A stretch of 64,000 nt of DNA from Leifsonia psychrotolerans (lineage in GTDB: Bacteria; Actinomycetota; Actinomycetes; Actinomycetales; Microbacteriaceae), in contig NZ_JACCFM010000001.1 of the NCBI RefSeq assembly GCF_013410665.1, positions 2,232,001 through 2,296,000 of the forward strand, given 5' to 3'. A program made the position numbers and the translations under genes. Shown in pieces: positions 59,948 through 64,000 of the stretch (positions within the stretch are counted from its first letter, which is position 1; each line of letters opens with the position of its first letter). The notes under the pieces are model-generated. The model had not been told where the DNA came from and made no database searches. It saw only the letters and a list, made by a program, of their open reading frames with translations.

Positions 59948-61411
59948 CTAGTTCGGAATCAGCGTGTACTTGGTCGAGAGGTACTCGTGGATGCCCTCGA
60001 GCCCACCTTCGCGGCCGAGCCCCGACTGCTTCACCCCGCCGAACGGTGCCGCGGCGTTCGAGACGACGCCCACGTTCAGGCCCATCATGCCTGTCTCGAG
60101 GCGATCGATCATGCGGTGGCCACGCGCCAAATCCTCGGTGAAGACGTAGCTGACCAGGCCATACTCGGTGTCGTTGGCCAGGCGCACGGCCTCGTCTTCG
60201 TCGGTGAACGTCGCAATTGCCAACACCGGCCCGAAGATCTCTTCACGCAGGATCTCGCTGCCCGCGGTCACTCCGCTGATCACCGTCGGCTGGTAGAACG
60301 AGCCGTCGCCCGCAATAGCCGCGCCGCCGGTAAGCAGCGTCGCACCGCGAGTGAGCGCATCCTGAACCAGCTCGTCGGCCTTCGCGACGGCCTTGTCATT
60401 GATCAGCGGACCGATCACAATGCCCTCGTCGGTGCCGCGACCGATCGGGAACGCGTTGACCCGCTCGGTGATACGACGGGCGAACTCGTCGGCGACCGAG
60501 GCGTGAACAATAAAGCGGTTGGCCGCCGTGCAGGCCTGGCCGATGTTGCGGAACTTGGCGATGATCGCACCGTCGACGGCCTTGTCGAGGTCGGCGTCAG
60601 CAAAGACGACGAACGGGGCATTGCCGCCGAGCTCCATCGAGGTGCGCAGCACGCCCTCGGCACTCTGACGGAGCAGGGCCTGGCCGACCGGCGTCGAACC
60701 GGTGAAGCTGAGCTTGCGCAGTCGGGGGTCCGCGATGATGGGGTCGGAGACCGCACCGGATGTCGACGTGGTGATCACGTTGACGACGCCGGCCGGCAGC
60801 CCGGCATCTTCGAGGAGCTGAACGAAGAGCAACGTCGTGAGCGGGGTGAGCGCAGCCGGTTTGACGACCACGGTGCAGCCTGCGGCGAGCGCCGGGGCGA
60901 TCTTGCGGGTGGCCATGGCCAGCGGGAAGTTCCAGGGCGTGATCAGGAAGCAGGGTCCGACCGGGCGCTGCGTCACCACCATGTGACCGGTGCCCTCGGG
61001 GTTTGACCCATACCGACCGCTGATGCGCACGGCTTCCTCGCTGAACCACCGCAGGAACTCGCCGCCGTAACCGACCTCGCCGCGGGCCTCGGCCAGCGGC
61101 TTACCCATTTCCAGTGTCATCAACAGTGCGAAGTCTTCCTTGCGCTCCTGCAGCAAGTCGAAGGCCCGGCGCAGAATCTCGCCACGCACACGCGGGGCCG
61201 TCGCAGCCCAGCTGTCCTGAGCCGCCACCGCGGCATCCAGAGCGCGGGCGCCGTCTTCGACACTGGCGTCGGCGATCGAGCGAATCGTGACGCCGGTCGC
61301 GGGGTCAGTCACCGCAATCGTGCGGCCCGAGCTGCCGTCGACCCACTGACCGTTGATGTACAGCTGGCTCGGAACGCGGGCCAAAAGCTCGGTTTCGCGG
61401 GACTCACTCAT
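59948..61411 (-). CDS. gabD: NAD(P)-dependent succinate-semialdehyde dehydrogenase type ALDH
   Basis: About 487 residues; oxidises succinate semialdehyde (from GABA breakdown) to succinate, by homology. ALDH landmarks are [33 protein letters not shown], the catalytic Glu in [16 protein letters not shown] and the catalytic Cys in [25 protein letters not shown] plus the [21 protein letters not shown] ending is typical of GabD-type SSADHs. The frame extends to 61444, but the ATG at 61411 ([10 protein letters not shown]) has AAAGAGG at good distance. No gabT is adjacent, so other semialdehydes remain possible. Confidence 0.88.
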   Translation of the reverse strand: MSESRETELLARVPSQLYINGQWVDGSSGRTIAVTDPATGVTIRSIADASVEDGARALDAAVAAQDSWAATAPRVRGEILRRAFDLLQERKEDFALLMTLEMGKPLAEARGEVGYGGEFLRWFSEEAVRISGRYGSNPEGTGHMVVTQRPVGPCFLITPWNFPLAMATRKIAPALAAGCTVVVKPAALTPLTTLLFVQLLEDAGLPAGVVNVITTSTSGAVSDPIIADPRLRKLSFTGSTPVGQALLRQSAEGVLRTSMELGGNAPFVVFADADLDKAVDGAIIAKFRNIGQACTAANRFIVHASVADEFARRITERVNAFPIGRGTDEGIVIGPLINDKAVAKADELVQDALTRGATLLTGGAAIAGDGSFYQPTVISGVTAGSEILREEIFGPVLAIATFTDEDEAVRLANDTEYGLVSYVFTEDLARGHRMIDRLETGMMGLNVGVVSNAAAPFGGVKQSGLGREGGLEGIHEYLSTKYTLIPN

Positions 61412-61510
61412 GGCGTACCTCTTTCGTATACGATTTGATCTCAACCCTCAGATCCTAGCTAAGACAGTGCGGATACCGCGCCCTTTTCAGCGGATTCTCC
61501 CGGGGCACGC

Positions 61511-62233
61511 TCAGCCAACGATCCCCGGCACCTGCAGGCCCGGAACGACCATTCCGGCCGTCATCGCTCCCATCGCCCACGCCATGCTCGCGTGCTGCAG
61601 GGCCCCGAGTCGGCGTGCGATCGACGACCGGCCTGCCCCGTGTGTGTCGTGGCCGAGGCGCTGGACCACATTCGACGGGCGGGTCGAACTCCGCGCGGCG
61701 CGCGGGCTCCGATGAACGGCCACACGAATCCGCGGGGCAGCACGGACGGCCACAAGAATTAAGGCGACGGATGCCGCCAGCATCCCCCAGCCCAGCGGCA
61801 CCGCTCCCCCGCCGACGTATGCCAGGTGCGCAGCATGGCCGGCATCCGTCGACGTGGCCGCCTGTGCGAGACCCGCTAACGCCCGCGTCGGCAGCGACGT
61901 CGGCACCATCGCCAGCCACATCACCACCATGAGCAGCAGCCCGGCGGAGTGTTGAGCGGTAGCCAGCCGACCGCCGCCCTCCTGCCGAACGCGAAAGGAC
62001 ACGAGCACGCTCACCAGCACTGTGCCGAGCAGCACCGCAGCCCAGCCGAGCGCGGGCAGCAGGGATACCCCCGGCAGAACCATATCGACCGTCGACACCA
62101 CCATGACCGCCGCGCCGACAACCGCGAGCGGCCGCGGAGTCGGTCCACGCAGCGCGGCGAGCGCGCAGATCATCGACAGGCCGGTGCCGCCGAGAGCCAA
62201 CGCGAGGCAGAGGAGCGGCCAGAACGATTCCAT
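61511..62233 (-). CDS. Multi-pass membrane protein (DUF5134-like, tentative)
   Basis: 240 residues with about six hydrophobic segments, beginning at once with LLCLALALGGTGLSMICALAAL. The C-terminal helix ALQHASMAWAMGAMTAGMV, with a His/Met-rich face, recalls actinobacterial DUF5134 proteins of unknown function; some such proteins are suspected of metal handling. I am not certain of the family. It is divergent from the IclR regulator gene across ~170 bp. Confidence 0.6.
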   Translation of the reverse strand: MESFWPLLCLALALGGTGLSMICALAALRGPTPRPLAVVGAAVMVVSTVDMVLPGVSLLPALGWAAVLLGTVLVSVLVSFRVRQEGGGRLATAQHSAGLLLMVVMWLAMVPTSLPTRALAGLAQAATSTDAGHAAHLAYVGGGAVPLGWGMLAASVALILVAVRAAPRIRVAVHRSPRAARSSTRPSNVVQRLGHDTHGAGRSSIARRLGALQHASMAWAMGAMTAGMVVPGLQVPGIVG

Positions 62234-62404
62234 GTTTCACACCGTATTCAGTGAAGCGGCGAGCTCCTTGACTCACAGCGCGCTCCCTCGGTGCAGGCGC
62301 GAACACTCTGCCGAGGCAGGACCCACGACGCAGACGGCTCACAGCGAGAGGGCTCCGCTCGCGCTCACTCCGAACATCGCCACACGCAGTGACAGAATGA
62401 GACG

Positions 62405-63163
62405 ATGACCACCACGACGGATGCCCCCGGCCACTCACCGCAGGCAGCGGCCGGCTCGCAGACGCTGTCGCGTGGCATCCGTGCGCTGGAAGTTCTCGCG
62501 GAGGCGCCGGCACCACTCACCATCGCCGAACTGGCCGATGCCCTCGGCGTGCACCGTTCGATCGCCTATCGAATTCTGCGCACGCTCGAGGATCACGGAC
62601 TCGTCGTGCGCGGCGAATCCGGTCGTATCGCGCTCGGCCCGCGCATGGCCGCACTGGCCCGCGGCGTCTCGCGTGATCTGCAGTCTGCGGCCCTGCCCGA
62701 GCTGACCTCCGTTGCCAACGACCTGGCGATGACGGTGTTTATTGCCGTGCTCGATCGCGGCGAAGTGATCACCCTGGTCAGCGTCGAACCGCGGCACGCC
62801 CACGTGAGCGTCGCGCAACGCCCCGGCACTCGGCACGCGCTTGAGCGCGGCGCACCCGGCCATGCAATCCAGGCATCACTCTCCCCGGCCGAGCGTGCCG
62901 CCCTAGCCCCCGGAACCGCATCGAATGACTCAGCGGACGGGCCCACACTCGCAGACACGCTCGCCGTAGTGCGGGAGAGCGGTTTCGCTACGAGTCACGA
63001 CGAGGTCATTCCCGGGCTCTCCTCGGTCGCCGTCCCGTTGCGTCCGGCTGGCCAGGCACCGGCGGCGCTGGCCGTGGTGTACGTCGGTGCCGCGGCGAGC
63101 GCCGAGCAGATTGCCGCACGCCTGCACACAGCGGCCGCCGCGATCGTTTCCGAACTGGGCTAG
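62405..63163 (+). CDS. IclR-family transcriptional regulator
   Basis: 252 residues. The N-terminal winged helix (SRGIRALEVLAEAPAPLTIAELADALGVHRSIAYRILRTLEDHGLV, about residues 20-65) is followed by the IclR effector domain, with APGHAIQASLSPAER and the SHDEVIPGLSSVAVPLR segment that lines the ligand pocket. IclR proteins usually control catabolism of aromatic or small carbon compounds; no catabolic gene is adjacent apart from the regulator that follows 2 bp later. The ATG at 62405 follows CAGAAT closely, suggesting a leaderless mRNA. Confidence 0.92.
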   Translation: MTTTTDAPGHSPQAAAGSQTLSRGIRALEVLAEAPAPLTIAELADALGVHRSIAYRILRTLEDHGLVVRGESGRIALGPRMAALARGVSRDLQSAALPELTSVANDLAMTVFIAVLDRGEVITLVSVEPRHAHVSVAQRPGTRHALERGAPGHAIQASLSPAERAALAPGTASNDSADGPTLADTLAVVRESGFATSHDEVIPGLSSVAVPLRPAGQAPAALAVVYVGAAASAEQIAARLHTAAAAIVSELG

Positions 63164-63165
63164 CC

Positions 63166-64000
63166 GTGGCCGACTTCACCCTGCGCCAACTCGCCTACTT
63201 CGTCGGCATCGCCGAGGCCGGCAGCATTTCGGATGCCGCGGCCCGGCTGCACGTGTCGGCGTCCGCTCTCTCGGCGGCCCTGACCGATCTCGAGGCCAGC
63301 GTCGGCATGCAACTCTGCATCCGCCGCAAAGCCCACGGTGTGACTCTCACTCCGAACGGCGTGGACGTTCTCGACAAGGCTCGCCGGGTGTTGCGTGCCG
63401 CCGATGAGATTCGGCACACGCACGGCTCCCCCGCGGGTGAGCTGCGGGGCCCAATCACGCTCGGCTGCTACGTCACACTCGCCCCCACCGTGGTGCCCGC
63501 ACTTCTCGAGGCCACAAGTGCGGTGCACCCGGGCCTCACCTTCACGCTCGTCGAGTCTGCCCAAGACGGCCTGCTGCGCGGGCTGTTCGACGGCGACATC
63601 GACCTGGCCGTCGTCTACGACATGCACCTGCCGGGTGGGCTGAACCGCGTGCTGCTCTATGAGGTGCGCCTGCATGTGCTGCTCCCCGCCGGGCATCGTC
63701 TCTGTCCGCCGACAGGTGTGGATGCCCCGGCCGACGCGCCAGGCACGGATGCCCCGGCCGAAGCCGGCGTCGACCTGGCCGACCTCATCGACGAGCCATT
63801 CGTGCTCTTCGACGCCGCACCGAGCCGGGAGTACACGCTCGGGCTGCTCGAGGCCCGCGGCCTGCACCCCGAGGTGGCGCACCGCACCTCAAGTTACGAG
63901 ATGGTGCGGGCGCTCGTCGCGCGGGGGCAGGGCTGGAGCGTGCTCGTTCAGCGTCCGGCGCAACCGTTTAGCTACGAGGGCCGGCCCGTTGTTTCTCTGC
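63166..64000 (+). CDS. LysR-family transcriptional regulator (3' end outside window)
   Basis: An open frame from GTG 63166 to the window edge (278 codons seen). The N-terminus is a typical LysR helix-turn-helix: LRQLAYFVGIAEAGSISDAAARLHVSASALSAALTDLE, followed by LTPNGVDVLDKARRVL and a periplasmic-binding-like effector domain (GPITLGCYVTLAPTVVPALL, GDIDLAVVYD). It starts 2 bp after the IclR gene stop, so the two regulators are co-transcribed, which is less usual than LysR genes facing their targets. The insert around 63716-63775 (DAPADAPGTDAPAEAG) is a low-complexity repeat inside the effector domain. The end of the gene lies beyond the window. Confidence 0.9.
   Translation, partial: MADFTLRQLAYFVGIAEAGSISDAAARLHVSASALSAALTDLEASVGMQLCIRRKAHGVTLTPNGVDVLDKARRVLRAADEIRHTHGSPAGELRGPITLGCYVTLAPTVVPALLEATSAVHPGLTFTLVESAQDGLLRGLFDGDIDLAVVYDMHLPGGLNRVLLYEVRLHVLLPAGHRLCPPTGVDAPADAPGTDAPAEAGVDLADLIDEPFVLFDAAPSREYTLGLLEARGLHPEVAHRTSSYEMVRALVARGQGWSVLVQRPAQPFSYEGRPVVSL

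Overview
The window is high-GC actinobacterial DNA, most likely from the family Microbacteriaceae (order Micrococcales). The grounds are GTP-dependent PEP carboxykinase, a RamB/ScfR-type regulator, an SCO7613-like giant membrane protein, a TIGR02611 protein, a deazaflavin-dependent nitroreductase-fold protein, LAxTG cell-wall sorting signals, and CWB2-type surface proteins. The genus cannot be fixed from sequence reading alone. Most of the window is ordinary chromosome. About 22 kb (33.1-54.9 kb) is a dynamic island of surface-protein genes.

Layout. 1-2.9 kb: the end of an exonuclease III gene, trpS, a GNAT acetyltransferase and a HAD phosphatase, all on the + strand. 2.9-4.6 kb: an AbiEi/DUF559-type gene flanked by three copies of a ~90 bp palindromic element, plus several short repeats. 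4.6-9.1 kb: glycerol catabolism (glpK, glpD) and a divergent SorC-family regulator, with a shared GCAC-N4-GTGC palindrome at two promoters. 9.1-13.1 kb: an FMN riboswitch and ribD-ribE-ribBA-ribH ending in a strong hairpin. 13.1-26.6 kb: a DUF2269 protein, an MHS-type MFS transporter, an ABC exporter, a 1340-residue membrane protein, a GH38 alpha-mannosidase, a TIGR02611 protein and an aldehyde dehydrogenase. 26.8-30.3 kb: pckG and a divergent RamB-like regulator. 30.3-33.1 kb: two tandem paralogous membrane proteins with a winged-helix regulator behind a TTAACTTTC palindrome, then the nitroreductase-fold gene.

Surface island (33.1-54.9 kb). Six intact genes, called A-G here with E a decayed copy, encode secreted proteins. 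They are assembled from BspA-type leucine-rich repeats (LRR_5), InlB/Listeria-Bacteroides repeats (Flg_new, about 65-72 residues each) and one of two anchors: three cell-wall-binding repeats 2 (CWB2; A, C, F, G) or a C-terminal LAxTG sorting signal (B, D). The CWB2 ends are nearly identical at DNA level, and their few variants occur in mosaic combinations. B contains five exact 213 bp repeats and a partial sixth; F contains two exact 216 bp repeats and a partial third. The F and G 3' ends share 1.19 kb, which includes the last 39 bp of the SDR gene next to G. That gives a direction for the duplication (G locus to F locus). Several genes share a GGGGGCAC-type leader just upstream. Together these point to a locus that diversifies cell-surface proteins by recombination between repeats.

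After the island (54.9-64 kb): a thiolase-SDR pair, another LAxTG secreted protein, a TrmH-family RNA methyltransferase, DoxX, a succinate-semialdehyde-type dehydrogenase, a small membrane protein, and an IclR-LysR regulator pair, the last running off the window. No tRNA, rRNA, CRISPR array or transposase gene was recognised.
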